This document shows, piece after piece, positions 17,155 through 25,971 of a DNA stretch of 64,000 nt (positions are counted from its first letter, which is position 1; every line of letters starts with the position of its first letter). The notes beneath the pieces were generated by a model. The model had not been told where the DNA came from, searched no databases, and worked only from the letters and a program-made list of their open reading frames with translations. Source of the DNA: Porphyrobacter sp. SLTP. Lineage in GTDB: Bacteria > Pseudomonadota > Alphaproteobacteria > Sphingomonadales > Sphingomonadaceae. Location of the stretch: contig NZ_JAAALE010000008.1 of assembly GCF_009905735.1 (NCBI RefSeq), forward strand, positions 62,001-126,000. The letters are read 5' to 3'. The position numbers and the translations under genes are program-made.

Positions 17155-17262
17155 AAAGGGGGCCGCCCCACGGGTCGGGGGCGCGTAAACGAAACGACGG
17201 GGTAACCCGCATTTACGACGTGATATGGCGGCGAGACCGTCCATGGGCGTCGGGAGATCGCC

Positions 17263-17541
17263 ATGATCAGATCCGAATTGCTGCAGGAATTGCACAAGGA
17301 TAATCCAGAGCTTCGCGCGGACGAAATCGAACAGGTGGTCGACATCTTCTTCGATGAAATCGCGCAACGGCTGGCCGAAGGCGGCCGGGTCGAACTGCGT
17401 GGCTTTGGTGCCTTTTCGACGCGAGAGCGTGAAGCGCGCAGCGGACGCAATCCGCGCACCGGCGAAACGGTGGACGTGCCCTCGAAGCGCGTGCCCTATT
17501 TCAAGGCCGGCAAGGAAATCCGCGAGCGTTTGAACAAGTAA
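17263..17541 (+). CDS. ihfB: Integration host factor subunit beta
   Basis: The 92-residue HU/IHF-fold protein has the beta-subunit pattern: MIRSELLQELHKDNPELRAD, then RVELRGFGAFSTREREAR, and the DNA-intercalating arm GRNPRTGETVDVPSKRVPYF with the conserved Pro. With the alpha subunit (not in this window) it bends DNA for transcription, replication and recombination. The ATG follows CGGGAGATCGCC. It is separated from GntR by 212 bp that include a long hairpin, and is followed by repeat copy B. In many alphaproteobacteria ihfB follows rpsA; that gene is not here. Confidence 0.93.
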   Translation: MIRSELLQELHKDNPELRADEIEQVVDIFFDEIAQRLAEGGRVELRGFGAFSTREREARSGRNPRTGETVDVPSKRVPYFKAGKEIRERLNK

Positions 17542-17557
17542 GGTTGGCCCTTGTGTT

Positions 17558-17668
17558 GCGAAGGCGCCTCCGCGCCTTCGTTTTCGCCGCTATTCCTTCG
17601 CTACGCTACGGGCACCTGCGGCTCGCGCGCGTGCGCTCGCGGCCCCTTCGGGGCCGATCCTCGCTCGC
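17558..17668. repeat. Dispersed intergenic repeat, copy B (downstream of ihfB)
   Basis: The leading hairpin CGAAGGCGC/GCGCCTTCG (17559-17580) is followed by TTTTC and can serve as the ihfB terminator. The rest matches copy A at 3491-3610, including 33 identical bases at 17610-17642. Differences in the hairpin arms are compensated (GGGG/CCCC versus GGCGC/GCGCC), so pairing is kept. Confidence 0.75.
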
Positions 17669-17795
17669 AGATCAAACTTAGGCGGTGATCCGGCCCGCAA
17701 ACGGACGGGCCGCAAGGCCGACCGGCCGCCCGCAGCGACGCGACCTTCAGGTCGCATGAGCGAGGATTTCGCATCGCGGAGGCGATGCGGAACAC

Positions 17796-17829
17796 AAAAA
17801 CGCCCCGAGGACGCTCGTCCGGAGGGGCG
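17796..17829 (-). terminator. Intrinsic terminator of the CPA2 antiporter gene
   Basis: Read on the minus strand, CGCCCCTCCGGAC pairs with GTCCTCGGGGCG around a small loop and is followed by five Ts. It lies just after the antiporter stop. Confidence 0.8.
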
Positions 17830-17842
17830 AGCGAAAAGCAAA

Positions 17843-19528
17843 TCACGCCACCTTGCGCGGCCGCACTTCGTCATGGGCGAGGCTCGGCACAGGCAGCGCG
17901 CGCTGTTCGCCCAAGGCGGCGAAGACCAGTTCGATCAACCGCTCTCCCCCGCCGCTCAAGCTCATGTCGACCGGCAGCATCCCGAGCGCAGCGATCTCGT
18001 CGATCTCGTCCGGCCCCGGCACCGCGATGATGCGCGCCAGCCCCGGCATCCGCTGCTGTGCCAAGGGCGTGACCTCACGCGAGACCGAGGTATCGCCCGT
18101 CGCCACCACCAGCACCTGCCGCCGGTCGATCCCGATCGCGTCCCAGCTCCTCGGGTCGGCCGGGTTGGCGCGGTGGACGTGGTAGCCATCGGCCAGCGCC
18201 ATCTGGAAGCGATCATGATCCGCCTCCAGCGCGAGGTAGCCAATGTCATTGAATGACAGCGCATCCGCCAGCGTACGACCCGCCGACGTCATGCCGATGA
18301 TCAGCACCGGCGCGTCATCACCCGCCAACTTCATGTCCGGCGGCCCGGCGCGCAGGCGTCCGGCCAGTTTGCGCCCGATGTTCGACACCAGCGGCGTCAC
18401 CGCGAGGCTGATCGCGATTGCGGTGACCATCGCGGACACCAGCCGCGGTTCGGCCAGCCCCGCCACCGCAGGCAGCGCCAGCAGCACCAGCGTGAACTCG
18501 CTTCCCTGCCCGAGCAAAAACCCAAGCTGGATCGACCCCGGCACCGACCAGCGGTTGAGCAGGGCAGCCACGACGTTGAAGGCGCATTTCAGCACGATCA
18601 TGCCGAGCGAGACGCCCACCACCAGCATCCAGTCCGCCACCAGAAGCGCCGGATCGATGCTGAGGCCGACCGAGATGAAAAAGAAACTGAGGAACAGCCC
18701 TCGGAAGGCGTCGATCTCGGTCTGAACCAGAATTCGGTAGCGCGAATCCGCCACGGCCATCCCGCCCAGAAACGCGCCCAGAGTCAGCGACAGCCCCGCC
18801 ATCCCCGTCGCCCACCCGGCGGCAAGCGCGATGAACAGCGCGGTGGCGGTATAGACCTCGGTCGTGCCCGCGCGGGCGATCAGGTTGAACAACGGCTCGG
18901 TCAGGTAGCGGGCGAACAGCACCGCGATCCCGAAGGCGGCGAGCGCCTTGGCCCCCGCCAGTCCCAGCGCAGGCGCCAGCGCCCCGCCGCTCGCCAGTGC
19001 ACCGGCGGTCACCAGCAGCAGGATCGCGGCAATGTCCTGAAAGATCAGGATCGATTGCGCCGCGCGGCCGACGGGACAATCCTCCTGCCCGCGCTCACGC
19101 ACCAGTCCGATCACGACAGCGGTGGAGGACAGGCCCATGCCGAAGCCGGCAATGATCGCAAAGGCCACCGGCAGGCCGAAGGCGATGAACAGCGCCGCAA
19201 AGGCCCCGCCCGCCACCACCATCTGCAAGCTGCCGAAGCCGAAGATATTGCCCGCTTCAGCCCGGATCCGCCCCAGCGAGAAGTGCAGGCCGAGATTGAA
19301 CAGCAGGAACATTACTCCCGCCTCGGCCATCGCGGCCACCACGGGCCCGCGAAAATCGGACGCCATGCCGAGGCTCGCCAGCCCGAGCCCCAGCCCGAGA
19401 TAGCCGACGATCGGGTTGAGCCGCAGCGCCCGGCTCGCCAGCGCCGCGCCGATGCCGAGGCCCAGCAGGGAAATCGCCGGCTGGATGGTCGCCACCACCG
19501 AATGCGCGTCAGATGCTTCGCCCGCCAT
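17843..19528 (-). CDS. CPA2-family monovalent cation:proton antiporter (KefB/KefC-like)
   Basis: The 561-residue product has an N-terminal Na+/H+ exchanger domain with 12-13 hydrophobic segments (about 15-390; NPIVGYLGLGLGLASLG, AEAGVMFLLFNLGLHFS, GMGLSSTAVVIGLV, LIFQDIAAILLLV). The soluble part after about 410 carries an NAD-binding-like start (VLIIGMTSAGRTLADAL), a TrkA-N/RCK-type domain. Such proteins exchange K+ or Na+ for H+ at the inner membrane. The ATG at 19528 is chosen since the longer N-terminus is not hydrophobic. It is divergent from tRNA-Leu and ends in a good terminator. Confidence 0.9.
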   Translation of the reverse strand: MAGEASDAHSVVATIQPAISLLGLGIGAALASRALRLNPIVGYLGLGLGLASLGMASDFRGPVVAAMAEAGVMFLLFNLGLHFSLGRIRAEAGNIFGFGSLQMVVAGGAFAALFIAFGLPVAFAIIAGFGMGLSSTAVVIGLVRERGQEDCPVGRAAQSILIFQDIAAILLLVTAGALASGGALAPALGLAGAKALAAFGIAVLFARYLTEPLFNLIARAGTTEVYTATALFIALAAGWATGMAGLSLTLGAFLGGMAVADSRYRILVQTEIDAFRGLFLSFFFISVGLSIDPALLVADWMLVVGVSLGMIVLKCAFNVVAALLNRWSVPGSIQLGFLLGQGSEFTLVLLALPAVAGLAEPRLVSAMVTAIAISLAVTPLVSNIGRKLAGRLRAGPPDMKLAGDDAPVLIIGMTSAGRTLADALSFNDIGYLALEADHDRFQMALADGYHVHRANPADPRSWDAIGIDRRQVLVVATGDTSVSREVTPLAQQRMPGLARIIAVPGPDEIDEIAALGMLPVDMSLSGGGERLIELVFAALGEQRALPVPSLAHDEVRPRKVA

Positions 19529-19643
19529 GCTGCGCCCCTGTTGTGTGAATATCCTCGCCGAAATGGGCGATGATACGCCGACTGGCAAGCTTTCGGGCAA
19601 GCTCTGGCTTTGGAACCGCAATCTGTGGCAAGGGCCGCATCAT

Positions 19644-19728
19644 GCGGGCGTGGCGGAATGGTAGACGCCGGGGACTTAAAATCCCCTGAGCTTTGCTCGT
19701 GCGGGTTCGAGTCCCGCCGCCCGTACCA
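19644..19728 (+). tRNA. tRNA-Leu (anticodon UAA)
   Basis: The 85-nt gene folds as a type II tRNA. The acceptor stem is GCGGGCG with CGCCCGT, the anticodon arm GGGGA-CTTAAAA-TCCCC carries the TAA anticodon, a long variable arm TGAGCTTTGCTCGT follows, and the T arm is GCGGG-TTCGAGT-CCCGC. The CCA end is encoded. The UAA anticodon reads UUA and UUG codons. There is no integrase or duplicated tRNA end nearby, so it does not look like an island insertion site. Confidence 0.96.
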
Positions 19729-19892
19729 GATACGTCATTCAGCGTAAGCAACGCGCGTTGACGCTCAGTGTGCATTATCTCCCCCTTAACGCCTTCTACC
19801 TATGTCCGTTCTGGGAACATGGGACAGGCGCGTCCCATTAACATGTCTCGCCAGTGCCAGGACCAGGGGCTGTCGGGTTGGGACAACAGGGC

Positions 19893-20534
19893 ATGGACAT
19901 AGCGACGAATACCGCACGTCTCGAAGAAGCATCCGATACGCTCGGCGCGGATCAGCGCGCTGCGCCGCGCTTCACGCTGCTCATCCGCGCGGCCAAGCTG
20001 GTCTCGGCGCAGGGCGAGTTCGTGTGCGTAATCCGTGACGTTTCCGAAACCGGGGTGAGCGTTCGCCTGTTCCACGCCTTGCCCAGCTGCAAGGACTACG
20101 CGCTGCACATGCCCGCCGGCGCGACCTACGAGGTCAGCTGCGTGTGGCAGCGGGAGAACGAGGCGGGCTTTACCTTCGCGCACAGCGTTCAGGTCGGCCA
20201 ACTGGTCAATGAAGCGAGCGATTATCCCAAGCGCGGGCTCAGGCTTGGTCTGTGCTTCCCGGTGCTGGTCCACACCTTGTCGGGCAGCTTCGATGCGGTG
20301 GTGGAAAACCTCTCGCAGCAGGGCGCGCGGATCACTTGCGACCAGCTGCTGGCGATCGACCAGAACGTGCGGATCGCGGCGCCGGGCCTGTCGGGCAAGA
20401 CCGGCGAAGTGCGCGCCAAGGTGCGCTGGCGGCGTGAACGTCAGTATGGGGTGGTGTTCGACGACACCTTCACGCTTGGCGAATTCGCGCGTCTCGCGGC
20501 CCAGCTTCAGGCCCCGGCGCTCCTCGGCGAGTAA
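19893..20534 (+). CDS. Tandem PilZ-domain protein (putative c-di-GMP binder)
   Basis: The 213-residue product has two PilZ-like units. The first (about 25-110) starts RAAPRFTLLIRAAKL and has RDVSETGVSVRL. The second (about 115-205) starts KRGLRLGLCFPVLV and has ENLSQQGARI. PilZ domains bind cyclic di-GMP through an Arg-rich loop and a (D/N)xSxxG motif; both parts are visible in each unit, so both could bind. There is no enzymatic output domain, so it probably acts as an adaptor. The ATG at 19893 is preferred over an upstream start that adds unlike sequence. No motility or polysaccharide genes are adjacent. Confidence 0.85.
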   Translation: MDIATNTARLEEASDTLGADQRAAPRFTLLIRAAKLVSAQGEFVCVIRDVSETGVSVRLFHALPSCKDYALHMPAGATYEVSCVWQRENEAGFTFAHSVQVGQLVNEASDYPKRGLRLGLCFPVLVHTLSGSFDAVVENLSQQGARITCDQLLAIDQNVRIAAPGLSGKTGEVRAKVRWRRERQYGVVFDDTFTLGEFARLAAQLQAPALLGE

Positions 20535-20545
20535 CCTGCCCGAAA

Positions 20546-21049
20546 TCAGGCAGGCACGAACTTCATCGCGACCCCGTTGATGCAGTGGCGCTTGCCGGTG
20601 GGCTTGGGGCCGTCGTCGAAGATGTGCCCCAGATGCCCGCCGCAATCGGCGCAGTGCACTTCGGTGCGGGGGTAGCCGATCAGGTAATCGGTCGAAGTCC
20701 CGACCGCACCCTTGTCGATCGCCTGCCAGAAACTCGGCCAGCCGGTGCGGCTGTCATACTTGTGGGCCGAGGCATAGAGCGGGTTCGCGCAGCCTGCGCA
20801 CACGAAAGTGCCCTTGCGCTTTTCCTTGTCGAGCGGCGAGGTGAAGGCGCGTTCCGTGCCCGCCTGACGCAGCACATAGAACTGGTCCTTGGTTAGCGCC
20901 TTGCGCCATTCGGCTTCGGTTCTGGCCTTGGGAAAGTTCTTGGCTTCGGCGGGCGCGGCGGAGCAGGCGCCGATAAATGGCAGCGCGGCGCCAAGGGCGA
21001 GCAGACGGCGGCGATCAATCACAGGCAGGCGCATCGGGGCGTGTTCCAT
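20546..21049 (-). CDS. msrB: Peptide-methionine (R)-S-oxide reductase, exported
   Basis: MsrB reduces the R epimer of methionine sulfoxide. The SelR domain has both zinc-binding CxxC pairs (CAGC and CADC), the conserved GWPSFW and GGHLGHIF, and the catalytic Cys in KRHCINGVAMKF. The N-terminus has a twin-arginine motif (DRRRLLALG) followed by a hydrophobic stretch and IGAC, a lipobox-like site, so it is likely a Tat-exported lipoprotein. The start is either 21049 or the ATG at 21034. It complements the exported MsrA at 4054-4734, which handles the other epimer. Confidence 0.94.
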   Translation of the reverse strand: MEHAPMRLPVIDRRRLLALGAALPFIGACSAAPAEAKNFPKARTEAEWRKALTKDQFYVLRQAGTERAFTSPLDKEKRKGTFVCAGCANPLYASAHKYDSRTGWPSFWQAIDKGAVGTSTDYLIGYPRTEVHCADCGGHLGHIFDDGPKPTGKRHCINGVAMKFVPA

Positions 21050-21120
21050 CCGGGGGGCATGAAGGTCCTGTCCTTAATACGCCCGGAACACGCCTGAGGT
21101 TTCACCTGCCCATCCGGCAA

Positions 21121-22473
21121 TCAGAAAGAGGTGATCTCAACCTCAAGCTTGCGGAAGCCGTGGACGAAGTTGGCGCGCACCCGCTCGACATCGCCGGCGA
21201 CATGCACCCGCATCCGGCGCTTGTGCATTTCCTCCAGCAGCACCCGCAATTGCAGTTCGGCCAGACGCGCGCCGACGCAGCGGTGGATGCCATAGCCGAA
21301 GGCGAGGTGGCGGCGGGCGTTCTCGCGGGTGATGTCGAGCTTGTCGGGGTTCTCGAACACCTCGTCATCGCGGTTGGCGCTGATGTACCACAGCACAACC
21401 TTGTCGCCCGCCTTGATGGTCTGGCCGAACACCTCGGTGTCCTCGGTGCAGGTGCGGCGCATATGCGCCAACGGCACCTGCATCCGCAGGATTTCCTGCA
21501 CGGCATTGGGGATCAGCTCGGGCCGTTCCTCGTAGAGTTTGCGCTGATCGGGGAACTTGTCGAGCGCGTGGATGATGCCGCTCATGGTGTTGCGGGTGGT
21601 GTCGTTGCCGCCGACGATCAGCAGCACCAGATTGCCCATGAATTCCTCCGGGCTCATCTGGTTCATCGCGGGCGAGTGGATCATCATCGAGATGAGATCA
21701 TTGCCCGGCTCCTTGTCCATCGTCCGCTCGATCCAGAGCGTCTGGAAATAGGCCGCCATTTCCTGAAGGATGCCCCAGCGGGTCTCATCCAGCGCGCGCA
21801 CCGCGCCCAGCTCGGTATCGCCCGCCCAGTCCGACCAGAAGGTCAGCAGGCGGCGGTCTTCCCACGGAAAGCCGAACAGGATGGCGAGCATCCCGGTGGT
21901 GAGTTCAATCGAGACCGTATCGACCCAATCAAACACTTCGCCGCGCGGCAGGCGGTCGAGCACTTCGCCCGTGCGCTGGCGGATTTCGGCTTCCATCTCG
22001 GTGATGGCGGTGGGTGTGAACTTGGGCGCGACGGTGCGGCGCTGCCCGGTGTGCTGCGGGCGGTCCATCGCAATGAACATCGGCAGCTCGCGCCGTTCGA
22101 CGCCCATTTCGGCCAGCTGTGCATCATCGGGCCGTTCGAGGATGGTGATCCCGCCATGCTCCCAGCTCGAGGAGAAGGTTTCGGGCAGGGCCTCGATATG
22201 CTGGATCGCCTTGTGGCCGACCACCGCCCAATAGGGGCCGAACGGGCTTTCGGGAATCCAGTGCAGCTGCCCCGCCGCGCGCATCTCGGCGAAGACCGGC
22301 TGCCACTTGTCCTCGAAATAGATCTCCGAACGGCTGACGTCCCACGGGTGCGTGTGGCGGAGGCGTTCTTCGGGATGGGCGGCGAAGTGCGCCTTGAGCG
22401 CATCGTAAGAGCTCGGCTCGCGGCGCACTTGCGGGCGCTGAATCGCAGGTGGGGTGGGGGCGATGGTGGCCAT
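21121..22473 (-). CDS. Cytochrome P450, CYP153-type alkane/fatty-acid hydroxylase
   Basis: The 450-residue product shows CYP153 hallmarks: SPFGPYWAVVGHKAI, HGGITIL, LPMFIAMDRPQHTGQRRTV, the I-helix LIVGGNDTTRNTMSG, LAHMRRTCTEDTE and the heme-ligand loop HLAFGYGIHRCVGARLAELQ with its Cys. CYP153 enzymes hydroxylate the terminal carbon of medium-chain alkanes or fatty acids and need a 2Fe-2S ferredoxin and an FAD ferredoxin reductase. A reductase of that type lies at 26099-27343, but no ferredoxin gene is seen in this window. Subfamily is by recognition of motifs, not by search. A TGACA/TGTCA palindrome lies in the promoter. Confidence 0.92.
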   Translation of the reverse strand: MATIAPTPPAIQRPQVRREPSSYDALKAHFAAHPEERLRHTHPWDVSRSEIYFEDKWQPVFAEMRAAGQLHWIPESPFGPYWAVVGHKAIQHIEALPETFSSSWEHGGITILERPDDAQLAEMGVERRELPMFIAMDRPQHTGQRRTVAPKFTPTAITEMEAEIRQRTGEVLDRLPRGEVFDWVDTVSIELTTGMLAILFGFPWEDRRLLTFWSDWAGDTELGAVRALDETRWGILQEMAAYFQTLWIERTMDKEPGNDLISMMIHSPAMNQMSPEEFMGNLVLLIVGGNDTTRNTMSGIIHALDKFPDQRKLYEERPELIPNAVQEILRMQVPLAHMRRTCTEDTEVFGQTIKAGDKVVLWYISANRDDEVFENPDKLDITRENARRHLAFGYGIHRCVGARLAELQLRVLLEEMHKRRMRVHVAGDVERVRANFVHGFRKLEVEITSF

Positions 22474-22539
22474 GTCTGTCTCCCGTCAGGCAGCCTCTGG
22501 TACGGGCCGCTCCGATCCGAGTCGCATCCTCAGACTAAC

Positions 22540-22553
22540 TGACAGCAATGTCA
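22540..22553. promoter_or_regulatory. TGACA-GCAA-TGTCA palindrome in the CYP153 promoter
   Basis: This perfect 5+4+5 inverted repeat lies 67 bp upstream of the P450 start. On the minus strand it overlaps a TTGACA hexamer that could be the -35 box. The form and place suit a TetR-type repressor site; no TetR gene lies nearby. Confidence 0.5.
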
Positions 22554-22575
22554 ATAGTGGGTTGCGAATGGAGAC

Positions 22576-23856
22576 CTATTCGGCCGGCTGAGTTGGGCCA
22601 GACGCACGGCGAGCGAACCAGCTCTTCTTGGCCCGCCCGGCCCCGCCCGACTTCATCACCCGCTTGCGGAACAGCAGCGATCCGCCCTTGACCAGCAGGA
22701 TCACCGCAATGCCCTGCCACACAATCGCCAGCGCATGGGGCCACAGCGTATCTTCCAGCGCGGCGCGGGCCAGCATGGCAAAGGGCGAGGACAGCGGGAA
22801 GGCGATCGCCCCCAGCTCCAGCGGGGTGCCGGTCTGGCCGATATTCGCGGCCGACAGGAAGAACACCATCAGTTGCAGCATCGTCACCGGCATCGAGAGG
22901 GTCTGCACCTCGCGCACCGAAGCCGCCATCGCCCCAATCGTCAGGAACAGCGATCCGAGCAGCAGATAGGCCATCGTGAAATAGATCAGCCCCAGCGCCA
23001 TGAACATCGGCCAGCCGACCGCCGGGCCGGGCAGCTCGCGGAAATTGGTCTGGGTGACAGTGACAATCGCGTCCTCGGCAATCGCCCAGAACGCCCAGCC
23101 GACCGTGCCCCACACCGCAATCCCGACGAAGGACACGCCGAGCATCGCGAAGAGCTTGCCCATGAACACCGCATCCATCGGCAAGGCCGCGGCGAGGATT
23201 TCGATGATCTTGTTGCCCTTTTCCTCGGCGAGGTTGGACAGCACCATGCCGCCCAGCAGCATCGTCAGCAGAAACAGGACCATTTGCGCGGCCTGCGCGG
23301 TCCGCACCCGGTTGGTGCGTTCGGACGCGGCGCTGGTCGCGACCACTTCGCTGGTGGCCTTGGGGAACTGCGAGGGCGAAGCGCCGCTCGCTGTCGCCGC
23401 GATCAATTCGATCGGCCCCGACCAGCGATCAATCTGACCCTTTGTGCCGACCAGTTGCGGCTCCGCCAGCGATCCGGTCAGGATCGCGGCGTAATTCCCG
23501 CGGCGCTGATCCAGAAAGGCGCGCGCATCGAAATTGCTGTCCTGCGCAGCCTCTTTGATCACCCGCAATTCGGGCACCTGAGCGCCGAGCTGCGGGCGCA
23601 GGACATCAGCCGCCGCGATCATCGCCGCGTTGTCTTCAGGCGAAAGGGCCATGCCGATCTCCGTGCTGACAGCACTGCGCTGCACCTGCCCGCCGATACT
23701 GCCCGCCAATCCCCCGATCAGCACCGGGAAGAGCGGGCCGAGCAGGAAGAACAGGAAGGCACGGCTGAACAGCACCGCGACGAAATCGCGCCGGGCGATG
23801 ACCCAGGCGGCTTCCAGCGTGGTGAGGCGCGGGCGCAGCATTTCGGTATCGCTCAT
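22576..23856 (-). CDS. ABC-2 type transporter permease (NatB-like)
   Basis: The 426-residue product has one N-terminal transmembrane segment (FLFFLLGPLFPVLIGGLAGS), a large extracytoplasmic domain (about 60-190) and a cluster of five or six C-terminal segments (MVLFLLTMLLGGMVLSNLAE onward), with the conserved EEKGNKIIEILAAAL. This is the NatB/ABC2_membrane_3 layout. NatAB of Bacillus exports Na+, but the substrate here is unknown. Its start overlaps the ATPase gene's stop by 4 bp, so the two are one transporter. Confidence 0.88.
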   Translation of the reverse strand: MSDTEMLRPRLTTLEAAWVIARRDFVAVLFSRAFLFFLLGPLFPVLIGGLAGSIGGQVQRSAVSTEIGMALSPEDNAAMIAAADVLRPQLGAQVPELRVIKEAAQDSNFDARAFLDQRRGNYAAILTGSLAEPQLVGTKGQIDRWSGPIELIAATASGASPSQFPKATSEVVATSAASERTNRVRTAQAAQMVLFLLTMLLGGMVLSNLAEEKGNKIIEILAAALPMDAVFMGKLFAMLGVSFVGIAVWGTVGWAFWAIAEDAIVTVTQTNFRELPGPAVGWPMFMALGLIYFTMAYLLLGSLFLTIGAMAASVREVQTLSMPVTMLQLMVFFLSAANIGQTGTPLELGAIAFPLSSPFAMLARAALEDTLWPHALAIVWQGIAVILLVKGGSLLFRKRVMKSGGAGRAKKSWFARRASGPTQPAE

Positions 23857-24863
23857 GCGCGGTTCCCCTGATTATCAGCTTCGAGCTGGCGCGCGGCAGC
23901 CTCACCCGCGATGGCGACGAAGGCATCGTGCAGGCCCGCGCGCTCGATCGAGAGCGAGAGAATCCCCGCCTCGCCTTCGATCAGCTGGCGCAGCAGTGGT
24001 TCGATCCCGCTTTCGGGCAGCGGGAACTGGAAGAAATCGCCATTGCGGCGGGTGTCAGCGGGCAGGGCCGAAAGCCACGCGCCCTCGCGCGCCCGCGTCT
24101 CCAGCCGCACCTGCGCCGGGATCCGGTCGCGCGCGGCCTCGACTGACCCTGCGTAAGGCACCTTGCCCCCGGCGATGATCGCCACGCCTTCGCACAGGCG
24201 TTCGGCATGGTGGATCACGTGGGTCGAGAAGATCACGGTCACGCCATCTTCGGCCAGCGCGCGGATCATCAGTTCCAGCTTGCCCTGATTGATCGCGTCG
24301 AGGCCGGAGAACGGCTCGTCCAGCACCACCAGGCGCGGGCGGTGTACCAGCGTGCCGAGCAGCTGGACGGTCTGCGCCATACCCTTCGACAGCTGGCGGA
24401 TCTGGCGGTCAGCGGCATAGCCAAGCTCGTGGCGTTCGAGCAGTTCGGCGGCGCGTTTACGGCCCTCTTTGAGCGGAAGCCCGCGCAGCGCGCCCATGAA
24501 GGCAATCGCCTCGATGCACTTCATCGCCGGGTAGAGCCCGCGCTCCTCCGGCAGGTAGCCGATCAACCGGCCGATATCATGCGGGCGATCATGCCCGAAC
24601 ACGCGGCGCACGCCTTCATCCGGGTCGATGATGCCGAGCAGCATCCGCAGCGTCGTGGTCTTGCCCGCACCGTTGGGCCCGAGGATCCCGTAAATCGCGC
24701 CCTCGGGGACGAAAATGTCCACCCCGTCGACGGCACGCGTGCCGTCAAAGCTCTTGACCAGCCCGCGGGCTTCGATTGCGAGAGGGCGCGCATCGGCCGG
24801 GATGGCGCTGAAGCCGTCCGCCCGATTGCCCGATGCTGTGTGATCGCTTACCGCCATATCCAT
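23853..24863 (-). CDS. ABC transporter ATP-binding protein (NatA-like)
   Basis: The 336-residue product has an ABC ATPase domain (about 25-250) with Walker A GPNGAGKTTT, signature region RQLSKGMAQTVQLLGTLVHR, Walker B LVVLDEPFSGLD and a switch His in FSTHVIHHAE. A C-terminal extension of about 85 residues is typical of NatA-type exporters (Pfam DUF4162-like). It pairs with the downstream ABC-2 permease by a 4-bp overlap. The next gene upstream, queG, is divergent. Confidence 0.92.
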   Translation of the reverse strand: MDMAVSDHTASGNRADGFSAIPADARPLAIEARGLVKSFDGTRAVDGVDIFVPEGAIYGILGPNGAGKTTTLRMLLGIIDPDEGVRRVFGHDRPHDIGRLIGYLPEERGLYPAMKCIEAIAFMGALRGLPLKEGRKRAAELLERHELGYAADRQIRQLSKGMAQTVQLLGTLVHRPRLVVLDEPFSGLDAINQGKLELMIRALAEDGVTVIFSTHVIHHAERLCEGVAIIAGGKVPYAGSVEAARDRIPAQVRLETRAREGAWLSALPADTRRNGDFFQFPLPESGIEPLLRQLIEGEAGILSLSIERAGLHDAFVAIAGEAAARQLEADNQGNRA

Positions 24864-24909
24864 AGCCTACGCGGTTAGCGGGCAGGATTAAACGGGAGCC
24901 TCTCCGAAT

Positions 24910-25968
24910 ATGGTTAATGCTCCGGTAGCATCTGACCTTTCAGCCCGGATTGCGGGGGAGGCAGCCGCCTTGGGCTTTGCCGTGTGCGGCTTTGCCAGCG
25001 CAGGCGAAGACCCGCAGCGCAGCGCCCGGCTGGAGCAATGGCTGGTCGAGGGACAGCACGGTTCGATGGAGTGGATGGCCGCACGGCTCGATCATCGCCG
25101 CTCCCCCCAAGGCCTGTGGCCTGAGGCGCGCAGCGTGATCGCGCTGGGGATGAGCTACGCCCCGGCCCATGACCCACTGGCGCTAGAGGGGTCGGACATA
25201 CACGCCCGCATCTCGGTTTACGCGCAGGGCAAGGATTACCACGATGTGGTGAAGAAGCGCCTGAAAGCCCTCGCCCGCTGGCTGGTTACCGAGGTGCCTG
25301 ACGCACAGGTGAAGGTCTTTGTCGACACCGCCCCGGTGATGGAAAAGCCGCTGGGCGAAGCGGCGGGGATCGGGTGGCAGGGCAAGCACACCAACCTCGT
25401 GAGCCCCACCCACGGCAGCTGGCTGTTCCTCGGCGCAATCTACACGACACTCGACCTTGCCCCCGCAGAGCCGCACCGCGACCAATGCGGTTCGTGCCGC
25501 GCGTGCCTCGACGCCTGCCCCACCGGCGCCTTCCCCGCGCCTTACCGCTTGGACGCGCGGCGCTGCATTTCCTATCTTACCATCGAACACAAAGGCCCGA
25601 TTGCCGAAGAATTCCGCGAAGCCCTCGGCAACCGCATCTATGGCTGCGACGATTGCCTTGCGGTCTGCCCGTGGAACAAGTTCGCGAGCGAAGCGCAGGC
25701 GATCCGCGAATTCCTCCCCCGCGCCGAACTGGTCGCCCCGCGCTTGGGCGAGTTGCTGGCGCTGGATGATGCGGGGTTCCGGGCGCTGTTTTCCGGCTCA
25801 CCGATCAAACGCATCGGGCGCGACCGGTTCGTGCGGAACTGCCTTTATGCAGCGGGCAATAGCGGCAACAGAGCGCTAACCGCGCAGGTCAGCGCGTTAA
25901 CGAGCGACCCCGATCCGGTGGTGGCGGAGGCGGCCGAGTGGGCGCTTGGCCGACTTCGGTCGGCCTAA
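24910..25968 (+). CDS. queG: Epoxyqueuosine reductase
   Basis: QueG reduces epoxyqueuosine to queuosine at the wobble base of tRNAs with GUN anticodons, using cobalamin and two 4Fe-4S clusters. The 352-residue product carries the two cluster motifs [19 protein letters not shown] (about 195-213) and [16 protein letters not shown] (about 240), the conserved [12 protein letters not shown] between them, and the N-terminal DUF1730 domain ([25 protein letters not shown]). A HEAT-like tail follows. Full length. It is divergent from the ABC exporter; no other queuosine genes are visible. Confidence 0.96.
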   Translation: MVNAPVASDLSARIAGEAAALGFAVCGFASAGEDPQRSARLEQWLVEGQHGSMEWMAARLDHRRSPQGLWPEARSVIALGMSYAPAHDPLALEGSDIHARISVYAQGKDYHDVVKKRLKALARWLVTEVPDAQVKVFVDTAPVMEKPLGEAAGIGWQGKHTNLVSPTHGSWLFLGAIYTTLDLAPAEPHRDQCGSCRACLDACPTGAFPAPYRLDARRCISYLTIEHKGPIAEEFREALGNRIYGCDDCLAVCPWNKFASEAQAIREFLPRAELVAPRLGELLALDDAGFRALFSGSPIKRIGRDRFVRNCLYAAGNSGNRALTAQVSALTSDPDPVVAEAAEWALGRLRSA

Positions 25969-25971
25969 GTT

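Larger units (their letters stand above)
17542..17842. other. Hairpin-rich intergenic tract with repeat copy B
   Basis: This 301-base gap between ihfB and the convergent antiporter holds no supported gene. It contains the second copy of the purH-type repeat (17558-17668) and then short perfect hairpins GCGACCT-TC-AGGTCGC (about 17739-17754) and GCATCGC-GGAG-GCGATGC (about 17772-17789). The antiporter's terminator ends the tract. Confidence 0.65.

Noticed and set aside
19644..19728. tRNA-Leu as an attachment site of an integrated element
   Set aside because: There is no integrase, no duplicated 3' tRNA end and no change in composition on either side.
20977..22542. Plus-strand ORF of 521 codons opposite the CYP153 gene
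   Set aside because: Antisense shadow of a P450 with a full set of motifs.
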